Virus record (IMG/VR): IMGVR_UViG_3300006802_000183 | Coordinates: 1-42,488 of that record | Source of the DNA: a virus | Reading direction: 5' to 3' (one strand) | Length of the DNA: 42,488 bases | Shown: piece by piece, positions 34,476 through 42,488 of the stretch | Layout: every line of letters begins with the position of its first letter | Numbering within the stretch: the stretch's first letter is position 1 | Translations under genes and position numbers: made by a program | Notes under the pieces: generated by a model | What the model was told of the DNA's origin: nothing | What the model saw: the letters and a program-made list of their open reading frames with translations, nothing else | The model's database searches: none

Positions 34476-37400
34476 TAGTTCAATTGTTTTTGATAATTAA
34501 ATGTGGTTTCATCACCAGCATTTTGTGTACTATATAGCTTATTTCTTAAAATATCAGATAAATTACTATCTTCAATATTTGCAAATGTGAACTCTCTTTG
34601 TTTGTCTTGGTCGTATGGTAAATATTGTCCATACTTTTGATTAAAATATGTATCTTTAAATATTTTAAATGCTTTTTCAGATTCAATATATGCCGAGTCG
34701 TAATAAATTTTTAATTCAGTTAAAACTTCATTTAACTCTTCCGTAAATCTACCTTTTTGTGAATTATCATCAAACTTCATATTTGATATTATTTCATCTC
34801 TAAATCCATTTTTATCATCTTTTATTCTTTTACCCATAAACGTATATAAACTAACTTCTGCCGGTGTATTAATTCTTTTTTCGTTTGATGTCTTTCTAAA
34901 TCTTCCTTTTGGTTTGAGTGTTGTATTATCAGGATATACACTATATGTAAAATCAGAATTCCATTGATTTTCATTATTTGTCATAAGATAATATTCAACA
35001 AATTTATTTATCAATTCAGTCATGTCTACACCTATTGTATTAAAATCATTTGATAATTCTTCTAATGTATTTGCAGGTACCGGCTCTGAAGAAGGGTCAA
35101 CATTAGTTGTACCACTAATACTAAAAATAACCGTACTTCCTTGAGTTGTTTGATATCCGTCTGAACCTGTATTTGTTCCCAAAGATTCGGTTGTTACAAA
35201 ATTTAATTTATCAATGTCAAATATTAATGTTGATTCATCTGTAGTGATTGTTTGATTTGTTGTCTCCATATTCAAACCATACTCAGTTTGATGTTCTGTC
35301 ATTATTTTAATAAGTGATTTCTTATAACTTTCTTCTAAAGAATTTTTAAACCTACCAAAATTACCATATTCAATTAATGGTGATGTCCCATTATTAACAG
35401 CATCAACACAATAATTATAAGTTTGGTCTACTTTTTCTTGAATATAGGTACTCTTACCAAATAAATTAGCATTTCCACCGTTAAGAGCACCAATTATATA
35501 ATTTCTGTCTTTTACAAATAATTTTAAACCACCATACAAGTAATTTTTATTAATTTCTTCAAGACTAGATAATACGGTATTTGCATATGATTTATTATGT
35601 GCTGTAATATCTCTCATTATTTGTTTATAATCTGAAGTACCAGATATTGCACCAGTCTCAGTAACAGTTACTTGAGTTTGTATATTACCTATGGTTACTC
35701 CTCCCAATCTTTGATTTTCTATTGTTTGTCTTGGGTCTGTATTTCCGTTTAGTAATTGTATTCCTTCTAAAACTTGAGCGTCAAATTGTGATGCAGAATC
35801 ATCTGTGATGTCCGCTCTGTCATCATACATTTCAGTGTTTGCATAATAATTAAATGTAAGTGCGTTTTGTAATTTAGCCACAGGCTCTTTTAACCCTTCA
35901 CCACCAATAAAATTAAACGACATACTAATATCTGCAATCATTGGCTGAATACCAATACCTTCAGGATTTAAATCTAATATTAATGGTTCATATCTAATGT
36001 TTAAAGAATTAATTACAATTTTGGTATGATAAAAATCACCAACTCTCAAAATACAAACTGGTGGTGCACCAAATGCGGTATTAAATGCATCATTATAAAC
36101 TTTAGTTATTCTTCCTGTAGAATCTTTTTGTATTGTTGGTATAGTATCACCAGGTCTCATACATTGTTGTAAAAATGTAAGTCTACCATTTAATCCTTCA
36201 GGTGTTATAGAATGGAATGATGGTTGAAAATACTTAAATTTTTCTTGTATACTTTCATAAACAACAGGGCTATCTTCTTGCATCATTTGAAAATAGTTAC
36301 ACTCACTTAGTGTTCTTCTTAATATTCGTTTAGCTATATCTTGTCTTACTTTTGATTCTTGTGTTGTTACTGTTGTTGTATTTTTAATAAATGACGTTTC
36401 TTGAGTAACTCCATTATTATCTGTTGTTATTTCTGTTTGTTCTTTTTCTTCTGCAGGTGTTGGTTCGGGTAATGTTTCGCTTGTTACCGTAATACTAGCC
36501 CTTCTACATGCCATTGCCGGTTGTGAATATACAGCATCCGTACCTGTTTTTGGTACTTGAGGACAATCAACTGTTTGACTATTAATATCTGTAACAGTTC
36601 CACTTTCTCCTAACGGTTTATCTGTAATAATTAATTTACCCGTACCTCCATCAGGAAAATAATCACCTATCTTTCCACCTCCCTCTATAGTTTGAACTTT
36701 TAACCAATTTTTAATTGAACTTATTCTTCTTGAAGATAATGCCAGGTTATACTGACGACCTGCACTTGGAGATGCAGTTCCTTGAAATAATATATTTACG
36801 GTATTACCTTGCTTTAATGATTTTCCAAGTTTAGCAACAAATTCTTTATTTACGTCATAAGATTCTGTTATTACATTAAAGAAAGATTCCATTTGTTGTT
36901 TTTTTGTGGGGTCTCCCTGTGTTGCAATAATTGTTGTTTTATTTGATATGTATGCCTGATAGTTATCTTGGAACGATTCGTCAGTTGTTGTTGTGGTATC
37001 ATTACTAGGTCCAGGTACATCATTATCAAAATAAAATATTAGAGGTTTACTTTTATCTAAATATTCATTGAGATTTTTAGTATTGTCAGCTTCGGGCGGT
37101 GCAATCGTTGGTACTTCTTGTGGTGTTTCTGATACTAAAATTTCATAGTCCTCGACCGTTGTTACTTTATTTACTAACTCGTAAATATCAGATAAAGAAA
37201 ACTGAGGATATTTTGCAACCAAATCATATATGTCATAATTTAAACATCCAGCAATAAATGAGTCAACTATAGCATTTACTTGTTCCCCATTTTGACCTTT
37301 TAATTCTCTGTCAATAATTAAATTCATAATTGATGGATGGTCAACGATAATTTTCCAAGATAAATTACCCATACGAGTTGTATTATTGTACGTGTAAATT

Positions 37401-39481
37401 GGTTCAGGTCGACCTAAAAATTCGTTCGGTGTCCATCTTGCACTAATATTTTCATCTACTCTTAAATCATATGGCGGAAACCACATTATTCTACCACCAT
37501 TAGGACCTTTCTCACAATTAGCCAAATCTTCATATGTATATCCAGGTCTACTAGATGTTCTCCACGCTAAATTTTCAAGAGAAAACATGTATTTTTTTGG
37601 TCCATCATTTGAATAGTCGTTACCTAACATATTTGTTGTGTCTTTACCATTCATTGGAGCTATATTCAAATTATATGTTTTATCAAGAACTGAATATGTA
37701 AATTTTCTAATATTACCATTTTTTTTCTGTAAATCTCCCATATTAAAAAATGGAGTATCTTTTGTAAACACACGACAATATTCATACCCTTCAGAGTAAC
37801 TATTTTCTGAAGAATATCTTACAACTCTTGAACCCTTACTCATTAACTTATAACCATCTGAGAATTTTTTACTTACTTGGTTTATTGCATTACCAGCGTG
37901 TTCAAGTTTTTTATCACTTTTATCAGCCGCATCGACAAGTTTTTGAGTGTTATCTAATATTGAACCAGGTTTGTATTCATAAATTGAATTGTTACTTGTC
38001 TTTGAACCAAAAGTACTTTTAGTTGCCGTCCATGAACTATCTGTAGGTTGAGGTGGGTTATCATTAGTAGGTCCTGGTCTTTTGCCGTATCCTCCTTCAC
38101 TGGAATTACTTGACCATACAAATCCTCCGTTTATACCTCCTGTATCATATGTTGATTTTGTATTTAATCCAAAATTAAAATTATTTTGTGAACCTTCATA
38201 TTCTTTACCTAATTCACCATAACCATAAACGGGTGATTGTGTAAGATACCCATATTTGTCAGTTGGCATAGCATCGGCAGGAAAAACAATATCAGCAGGT
38301 TCAGATGTTCTTTTACCAATATAATAATTTCCTTGTGGTGCAAGATTTAAATCATTTATAAAATTAAGTCTATAGTCTGGTGCATACTCATTAAATCTTA
38401 AATTATAAAATAATGAAGATGATTGACCTTGACCAGTGTTTGCTAAAAATATGTCCGATGATGTTCTATTGTCAGGTAAATTAAGTTTTTCAACTGTTCT
38501 TTGTACTATACCTAACCCTAACGCTCCCGCAACTCTTCCAACACTATTAATAGCTTGGTTTACATAACTTGCTCTTTGAACTTGATTTAAAAAACTTCTT
38601 CTTTGTGGTAATGGAAAATAATTACCAGGAATCCATGAATATGGTGCAGTAATACCTGCAACCCTAGAAACAAAATCAAGTCCTTTTCCTATTACTGAAT
38701 CTGGAACTGATATACTCCAATTTGGTTCAATGATTGGTATTCTACCTGCTGCAACAGCAACAGCCTTAAATGGGTCGTTTACCGCATCTAATATATTTGC
38801 TCTTCCAACAGTATACTGATACGCATTACCTTCAGTTCTTGTTACCCAATCTCTTTGTAAAAGTTTAGCTCCAATCTGCATCAAATCAGAATCTTCGGTT
38901 AACCTTCCATCTGAACCCTGTGGGTCGTCAGATATTAATATTTGGTATGGTGAATACGTAGAAGCTATAAATTTATAATACGTATCTCTAATTGGGTTGG
39001 TGTTAAGAACATAATCAATTGGGCTACCTGCAACTAAATTTAATGATATGACCGGTGAAGATTTAACATCGTCAACCTGTAATGGTGGACCCCAACCTGT
39101 TTGTGGTGCAAATTCATTTTTAATTAAACTATCTTTTTGTGATTGTGGTGTTGTTTTTGAAGGTTCTGAAGCATAATAATCATACTCACCTAAATTAGAT
39201 TGTGTTCCTTTATCATCATTAATATCAACTATATCTCCATAACCATCAAATCCATTTTCAGGACCATACGGATTTTTAACATATAATTTTTTTTCTTGTG
39301 CGTCTCCGATGTCTACTAAAGATGGTGTATCATAAACCGCCAAGTCATTTATTACCAAATCACCTGTTGCTGGTTGTGAATTTGGTGTAAATGCACCAGG
39401 ATAAGTGTAAGGTTGTAGATTCCTTATAAGTAACTTTTTTCTAAAGTTTTCGGTTGAACTAAATGATAACGGACTTGGCAT
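34475..39481 (-). CDS. Tail/baseplate protein with embedded OmpA-like domain (1668 aa)
   Basis: The protein sits between tape measure and LysM/hub genes. Residues ~812-1000 form an OmpA-C-like domain: LIFYFDND, then NILFQGTASPSAGRQYNLAL followed by SSRRISSIKNWL, then PLGES and finally ACRRASITV, matching in order the F-D, 'G-x-x-D...YN-x-x-LS-x-x-R-A-x-x-V...L', G-E-S and R-R-V-x-I blocks. The peptidoglycan-contacting Asp of the G-x-T-D motif is Ser here, while the LS-x-x-R arginine is kept. About 1170-1250 is a block (SLNIRYEPLILDLNPEGIGI, then DISMSFNFIGGEG, LQNALTFNYYANTE) resembling tube-initiator proteins of contractile systems (gp48/gp54 role), which is an inference. The first 300 residues have no family I know; a Pro/Gly-rich linker lies near 460-500. 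It starts at ATG 39481, 15 nt after a TATTTAT box. Confidence 0.65.
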   Translation of the reverse strand: MPSPLSFSSTENFRKKLLIRNLQPYTYPGAFTPNSQPATGDLVINDLAVYDTPSLVDIGDAQEKKLYVKNPYGPENGFDGYGDIVDINDDKGTQSNLGEYDYYASEPSKTTPQSQKDSLIKNEFAPQTGWGPPLQVDDVKSSPVISLNLVAGSPIDYVLNTNPIRDTYYKFIASTYSPYQILISDDPQGSDGRLTEDSDLMQIGAKLLQRDWVTRTEGNAYQYTVGRANILDAVNDPFKAVAVAAGRIPIIEPNWSISVPDSVIGKGLDFVSRVAGITAPYSWIPGNYFPLPQRRSFLNQVQRASYVNQAINSVGRVAGALGLGIVQRTVEKLNLPDNRTSSDIFLANTGQGQSSSLFYNLRFNEYAPDYRLNFINDLNLAPQGNYYIGKRTSEPADIVFPADAMPTDKYGYLTQSPVYGYGELGKEYEGSQNNFNFGLNTKSTYDTGGINGGFVWSSNSSEGGYGKRPGPTNDNPPQPTDSSWTATKSTFGSKTSNNSIYEYKPGSILDNTQKLVDAADKSDKKLEHAGNAINQVSKKFSDGYKLMSKGSRVVRYSSENSYSEGYEYCRVFTKDTPFFNMGDLQKKNGNIRKFTYSVLDKTYNLNIAPMNGKDTTNMLGNDYSNDGPKKYMFSLENLAWRTSSRPGYTYEDLANCEKGPNGGRIMWFPPYDLRVDENISARWTPNEFLGRPEPIYTYNNTTRMGNLSWKIIVDHPSIMNLIIDRELKGQNGEQVNAIVDSFIAGCLNYDIYDLVAKYPQFSLSDIYELVNKVTTVEDYEILVSETPQEVPTIAPPEADNTKNLNEYLDKSKPLIFYFDNDVPGPSNDTTTTTDESFQDNYQAYISNKTTIIATQGDPTKKQQMESFFNVITESYDVNKEFVAKLGKSLKQGNTVNILFQGTASPSAGRQYNLALSSRRISSIKNWLKVQTIEGGGKIGDYFPDGGTGKLIITDKPLGESGTVTDINSQTVDCPQVPKTGTDAVYSQPAMACRRASITVTSETLPEPTPAEEKEQTEITTDNNGVTQETSFIKNTTTVTTQESKVRQDIAKRILRRTLSECNYFQMMQEDSPVVYESIQEKFKYFQPSFHSITPEGLNGRLTFLQQCMRPGDTIPTIQKDSTGRITKVYNDAFNTAFGAPPVCILRVGDFYHTKIVINSLNIRYEPLILDLNPEGIGIQPMIADISMSFNFIGGEGLKEPVAKLQNALTFNYYANTEMYDDRADITDDSASQFDAQVLEGIQLLNGNTDPRQTIENQRLGGVTIGNIQTQVTVTETGAISGTSDYKQIMRDITAHNKSYANTVLSSLEEINKNYLYGGLKLFVKDRNYIIGALNGGNANLFGKSTYIQEKVDQTYNYCVDAVNNGTSPLIEYGNFGRFKNSLEESYKKSLIKIMTEHQTEYGLNMETTNQTITTDESTLIFDIDKLNFVTTESLGTNTGSDGYQTTQGSTVIFSISGTTNVDPSSEPVPANTLEELSNDFNTIGVDMTELINKFVEYYLMTNNENQWNSDFTYSVYPDNTTLKPKGRFRKTSNEKRINTPAEVSLYTFMGKRIKDDKNGFRDEIISNMKFDDNSQKGRFTEELNEVLTELKIYYDSAYIESEKAFKIFKDTYFNQKYGQYLPYDQDKQREFTFANIEDSNLSDILRNKLYSTQNAGDETTFNYQKQLN

Positions 39482-39496
39482 CTATTCTTTTATTAG

Positions 39497-39503
39497 ATAA
39501 ATA
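39497..39503 (-). promoter_or_regulatory. TATTTAT box before the OmpA-domain tail gene
   Basis: The coding strand reads CAATCTATTTATCTAATAAA, with the box ending 15 nt before ATG 39481. The flanks TCTATT and AATAGA form a 6-bp inverted repeat around it. Confidence 0.45.
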
Positions 39504-39521
39504 GATTGTTAATGTTTTTTT

Positions 39522-41453
39522 TTAACCAACAAAACCTGCCGTTGTATTACCTAATGGACTACCTATACCCGCTAAAACTTGTTTTCTAACGGCAGCAGTA
39601 AATTCATTACTCTTCATTAAATCTGCAAATTGTTGATTATTAACACCCGAAACGTTTATTTTAACTTCCAATGGACTAAAATTAATATTTTTTGAATCAT
39701 TCGTTGCCATATTTTTGTCAGGAAATGTTCCACCAATAATTGTATCTAAATCATTAATCTTAAATGTATCTGCACCAACACTAAGCATTCTTTGGCCACC
39801 CGGAAATGAAACAAAGTCGTCACCCACACCCTCACTACCTCCCGTTGGTCCTGGTGATGTACCTCCTCCTCCACCCCCACGAGGTATAACGTTAAAGAAT
39901 TCGACAGCACTTTGCATACTAACTGTTAAATTTTCTAAAGAATCTTTAAATTGGTTAACAGGGTCATCAAGATTTAATTGATTACTCATAGCACCAGGTA
40001 ATCTTTCTGTTAGTTGTGTTATAGCAGCAGTAAATTGTGTAACCGAATTACCTAAATCTGTTACAAAACTTGCTGAACCGGTTATAAAACTTGTCACAGA
40101 TTTTTTAAATTCACCTTGAGTTACAAACTGTTCTATAGTTTGAGTTGTTTGTTCACCTGTCGATTTAGCAACTGCCCTCATTAATGATTCTAAATCTTCA
40201 CCCGTACTACCTTCTTCAGCAGATAAATAACCACCAGCTAATAATCCCGCCGATTTTATATCTCTTAGTACTACTAACTGTTGGTCTTGAATACTAAGTG
40301 ATTTTGCGGCAATTTCTTTTTCGGTTAGTTGTTGGGTTTCATTTTGTTTTTCAATTGCATCATATAATTTCTTCTGTTGTGATTCAGTTAAATTAGTAAA
40401 ATCTTCAATACTACCCTCAAAACCAGGTAATTTTAATTTTATCTCACCATTTTTACCAATTTCACCAAGATTAGCAACTAGTTGTTTTTGTTCTTCGTTT
40501 AGACCTGTAAAGTCTAAGGCTTCCATTACTCTCTGTTCTTTTGCTGCTTTTACTGCGGTGTTCGCTAAATCTTCATAAGACATACCCAATGCATCTGCTT
40601 GAGCTCTTAATCGTCTCATTTCCACACCACTGAGTTTAAACTCACCCGTTTCTTCATTAAACATTACTGCAGATTTTGCGGTATCAATAATAGCATTTTG
40701 AAGTCCCTCCATGTCATTTTCTGCCATGTACATTAACTTAAATGGGTCACCTAATGCACCAATTTCACCACCTAATGTTTGGAAACTTGCTGCTAATTCG
40801 ATAGCCTTTTCGGGATTTAATAACTCTCCAGCTAACGAGGTAACTTTGTCAAAATTAATACGAAGAGCCTGAGCTCTTGCGACCATTCTACCTAGTCCTT
40901 CTACTCCATCTTGGAATCCGTATGAATTAACTAACTTAATGTTTTCACCAACACTTTTTAGGAATGTATTAACATTTAAACCATAACCTCTCGCGGTTTT
41001 TGTTAGTCCTTCAATACTCTCAATAGCCGCATCTGTTCCTCTACCTAAATCTTGGAACCCTGTAACCATTTTACCAATTTCTTCCGCAGTAAGATTTGTA
41101 GTTCTTTGTATTGTAACTAAACTTTCTAATTGTTCATTAGTTAAAAAAACGTTTCTTTGTAATGAAGTAGCAATTGCTTTGTATATATTGATGTTATCTT
41201 CTAAAGTAGCACCAATGGCAATTGTATTCTTATAAGATTCTGCAGTAGTTTTTTGTATTAAATCAGATGCCGCACCTATTTGACCAAAAATAGTCCTCGA
41301 GGTTTGTGTTGCAGCATTTTCAAGTTCTTTTAACCCTTTTATAAAATTTTCAGGATTGATTGCTTCAGCAGCCGCTTTACCTGCTCTTTTTATAAAACTA
41401 CCTTCACCACTACCTGGTTCAAAACTACTTGTTGTTTCTTCAGCAAAAAACAT
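39522..41453 (-). CDS. Tail tape-measure protein (643 aa)
   Basis: The protein is long, helical and Ala/Gln/Glu/Leu-rich, as tape measures are. It has a domain (~60-330) typical of the tape-measure core: NIYKAIATSLQRNVFLTNEQ, TNLTAEEIGKMVTGFQDLGR, GRMVARAQALRINFDKV and EMRRLRAQADALGMSYEDL. A Gly/Pro linker (RGGGGGGTSPGP, about residue 525) leads to a C-terminal ~100-residue beta-containing part (SPLEVKINVSGVNNQQFADL). T4 gp29 has 590 residues; at ~1.5 angstrom per helical residue 643 residues would fit a tail of roughly 95 nm (family rule of thumb). No transmembrane segment or peptidase motif is visible. It follows the small gene of the gp26/gp51 pair as in other T4-like tail clusters and has its own TATTTAT box. 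Confidence 0.85.
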   Translation of the reverse strand: MFFAEETTSSFEPGSGEGSFIKRAGKAAAEAINPENFIKGLKELENAATQTSRTIFGQIGAASDLIQKTTAESYKNTIAIGATLEDNINIYKAIATSLQRNVFLTNEQLESLVTIQRTTNLTAEEIGKMVTGFQDLGRGTDAAIESIEGLTKTARGYGLNVNTFLKSVGENIKLVNSYGFQDGVEGLGRMVARAQALRINFDKVTSLAGELLNPEKAIELAASFQTLGGEIGALGDPFKLMYMAENDMEGLQNAIIDTAKSAVMFNEETGEFKLSGVEMRRLRAQADALGMSYEDLANTAVKAAKEQRVMEALDFTGLNEEQKQLVANLGEIGKNGEIKLKLPGFEGSIEDFTNLTESQQKKLYDAIEKQNETQQLTEKEIAAKSLSIQDQQLVVLRDIKSAGLLAGGYLSAEEGSTGEDLESLMRAVAKSTGEQTTQTIEQFVTQGEFKKSVTSFITGSASFVTDLGNSVTQFTAAITQLTERLPGAMSNQLNLDDPVNQFKDSLENLTVSMQSAVEFFNVIPRGGGGGGTSPGPTGGSEGVGDDFVSFPGGQRMLSVGADTFKINDLDTIIGGTFPDKNMATNDSKNINFSPLEVKINVSGVNNQQFADLMKSNEFTAAVRKQVLAGIGSPLGNTTAGFVG

Positions 41454-41478
41454 AATCTATTTTTATGATAAATAGATT
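41454..41478. repeat. Inverted repeat filling the gap before the tape-measure gene
   Basis: AATCTATTT (41454-41462) and AAATAGATT (41470-41478) form a perfect 9-bp inverted repeat with a 7-nt loop. It covers the whole intergenic space, overlaps the stop codon of the small upstream gene and contains the TATTTAT box. It could be an operator or an RNA hairpin next to the start codon. Confidence 0.7.
41468..41474 (-). promoter_or_regulatory. TATTTAT box before the tape-measure gene
   Basis: The coding strand reads AATCTATTTATCATAAAAAT, the box ending 14 nt before ATG 41453, within a 9-bp inverted repeat. Confidence 0.45.
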
Positions 41479-41689
41479 ATTGTTTATTTTTTTGTTTTTC
41501 AATCATTTCATTTTTCTTATCAAATTCTTCAACTAGTTTACTTATAAAATATTTTCGTTCAAAAACAGGCATAATTAGAATATCCGAATAAGAAAAATTC
41601 GCATGTCTACATAAATAATAAATTTCGTTTAATTGATTTTTTTTATAATCAGAAGAAAGGTCGAAAAAACTCTGCCCCGAAAGTGACAT
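41477..41689 (-). CDS. Small tail-assembly protein (70 aa), overlaps gp26-like gene
   Basis: ATG 41689 is chosen over a TTG two codons upstream. The gene overlaps the end of the preceding hub gene by 41 nt in another frame. The protein carries CRHANFSYSDILIMPVFERK then YFISKL and a Lys/Glu-rich tail (EEFDKKNEMIEKQKNKQ); the 'YSD-x-x-x-MP-x-x-E-R-x-x-F' pattern is familiar from small genes next to tape-measure genes of T4-like phages and related tails. A tape-measure chaperone or hub-assembly role is likely from position; it is not proven by a catalytic or structural motif. Confidence 0.75.
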   Translation of the reverse strand: MSLSGQSFFDLSSDYKKNQLNEIYYLCRHANFSYSDILIMPVFERKYFISKLVEEFDKKNEMIEKQKNKQ

Positions 41690-42404
41690 TAACAAACACT
41701 TTTTCTCCTGACGGGGCTATAATTTCTCTTCTTAAATCAAGTTTTGGTTCAGCTAATCTAAGTTGTTGTCTGATATATTTTGAATCTGCAATTGGCATTT
41801 GACTGATAAACACAGAAATGTTTTGTTTATTATCATCACCATCTAAAGTTATAATTTGTTTTTCCAATCTTTTTGTAGCTATTGGTGCAACCATACCCTG
41901 AGGATATTGTGATACCAATTTGTCAATCTCTTCTTGTTCACCAATATTTAATAATCTACATTCGACCACTTTCCCTGATGTGGGTAAAGTTAATCCAATC
42001 AAACCTTTTTCATTTGTTTGTAATTCAGGCTCGATAAAATTAATTTCATCTAAACTTATAATAGTTTCAAAAGTTTTTTGTGTTATAGGGTCTGTTGTAA
42101 CAACTTTATAATCAGAACCAAAAGCTGTGTTTCTTAAGAACAACAATATGGCTTGAACATCACCGTCAATCAATTCATTGACATTAAAATTTGGTTCATA
42201 AATTTTTTGTTTTAACAATGTTTTAATTACCCCCTCTGATTGAACTATATTAGGTGACATTAAAATGTTCTCGTCATTAGCAGTTAAATAACCAACCTTA
42301 ATAGACGATTTTTTGTTTTTATAAAACTTTCCTTTAGAAGGTAATGAAACCACATCATGTGGTAAGTTCATATCCATTTGACCGTATTGTGCTGCTGTAT
42401 CCAT
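41649..42404 (-). CDS. Baseplate hub protein, T4 gp26/gp51 family
   Basis: The 251-residue protein shows the T4 baseplate family pattern: VVSLPSKGKFYKNKKSSIKV, then LTANDENILMSP, a helix VIKTLLKQKIYEPNFN, INELIDGDVQ-like ELIDGDVQAILLFLRNTAFG, and a C-terminal end FGAEFFRPFF. Members (T4 gp26, 208 aa; gp51, 249 aa) take part in assembling the central baseplate hub. It is the first gene in the window and is followed by the small overlapping gene and tape measure, the usual tail order. Its start, ATG 42404, lies just 11 nt beyond the U-tract of a hairpin, so its own promoter position is unclear. I cannot separate gp26 from gp51 by eye. Confidence 0.85.
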   Translation of the reverse strand: MDTAAQYGQMDMNLPHDVVSLPSKGKFYKNKKSSIKVGYLTANDENILMSPNIVQSEGVIKTLLKQKIYEPNFNVNELIDGDVQAILLFLRNTAFGSDYKVVTTDPITQKTFETIISLDEINFIEPELQTNEKGLIGLTLPTSGKVVECRLLNIGEQEEIDKLVSQYPQGMVAPIATKRLEKQIITLDGDDNKQNISVFISQMPIADSKYIRQQLRLAEPKLDLRREIIAPSGEKVFVNVTFGAEFFRPFF

Positions 42405-42414
42405 ATTATTTTAA

Positions 42415-42445
42415 ATAAAAAAACCATAGGGTTTCCCCTATGGTT
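42415..42445 (-). terminator. Rho-independent terminator with GAAA loop before the hub gene
   Basis: On the minus strand AACCATAGGG and CCCTATGGTT form a perfect 10-bp stem closed by a GAAA tetraloop (hairpin 42422-42445), followed by TTTTTTTATTT. It would end transcripts arriving from the gene to the right of the window. It lies only about 11 nt before the hub gene start. Confidence 0.9.
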
Positions 42446-42488
42446 AAATATAACAAAATACTTTTTTTCGTAAATATTAAATTAGTAA

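Noticed and set aside
41689-41695. TTG start at 41695 for the small tail gene
   Set aside because: ATG 41689 is two codons later and more likely; the alternative gains nothing.
1-42488. T4-type late promoters TATAAATA on the coding strand
   Set aside because: I found no consistent TATAAATA before the structural genes; only the reverse-complement-like TATTTAT recurs.

Overview
The window is a stretch of a T4-like, contractile-tailed bacteriophage genome (myovirus) from an AT-rich phage whose host is most likely a member of the Bacteroidota, probably a flavobacterium. All 26 genes that I accept lie on the minus strand, so transcription runs from right to left. Four independent features point to that host: (i) an adhesin-like fibre built from repeats like those of SprB, the gliding adhesin of Flavobacterium; (ii) a ribonucleotide reductase whose ATP-cone sits on NrdB rather than NrdA, an arrangement known from Flavobacteriia; (iii) a promoter before the gp32 gene that fits the Bacteroidota pattern TTTG-N19-TAnnTTTG; and (iv) A-rich leaders without visible Shine-Dalgarno sequences.

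Layout in the direction of transcription (high to low coordinates). Region A, 42404-27614, is tail and baseplate-hub genes: a T4 gp26/gp51-family hub protein, a small overlapping gene, a tape-measure protein, a 1668-residue protein with an embedded OmpA-like domain, a LysM/gp53-like protein, and a 2184-residue hub-like protein. Two genes of unknown function follow (27568-26678), closed by a UUCG-loop terminator. Region B, 26540-18726, is a compact DNA-metabolism operon: gp32-like ssDNA-binding protein, leaky terminator, UvsX/RecA, RNase H/FEN nuclease, an unknown, DnaB/gp41 helicase, NrdB and NrdA, closed by a UACG-loop terminator. Region C, 18639-1, returns to baseplate and fibres: gp25, gp6, a 1566-residue protein, four proteins I cannot name individually, a gp7/gpI-like wedge protein, a SprB-repeat fibre, a 76-residue single-domain protein, and a Thr/Pro-repeat protein that runs off the left edge.

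The genes form a coherent late-structure programme interrupted by one replication and nucleotide-supply cassette. Within clusters the genes are coupled by TAATG stop/start overlaps. Five cluster-leading genes share an A+T-rich box, TATTTAT, 13-15 nt before ATG, a candidate phage late promoter. Polymerase, clamp, primase, terminase, capsid and sheath genes are not in this window.

The most interesting points are the fibre end of region C (host-adhesin-like repeats, a C-terminal domain shared by the wedge protein and the fibre, and a 54-nt Thr/Pro repeat stalk), the OmpA-like domain inside a tail protein, the NrdB ATP-cone, and the two promoter systems. No gap exceeds 300 bases; no tRNA, CRISPR array, insertion sequence or plus-strand gene was seen.
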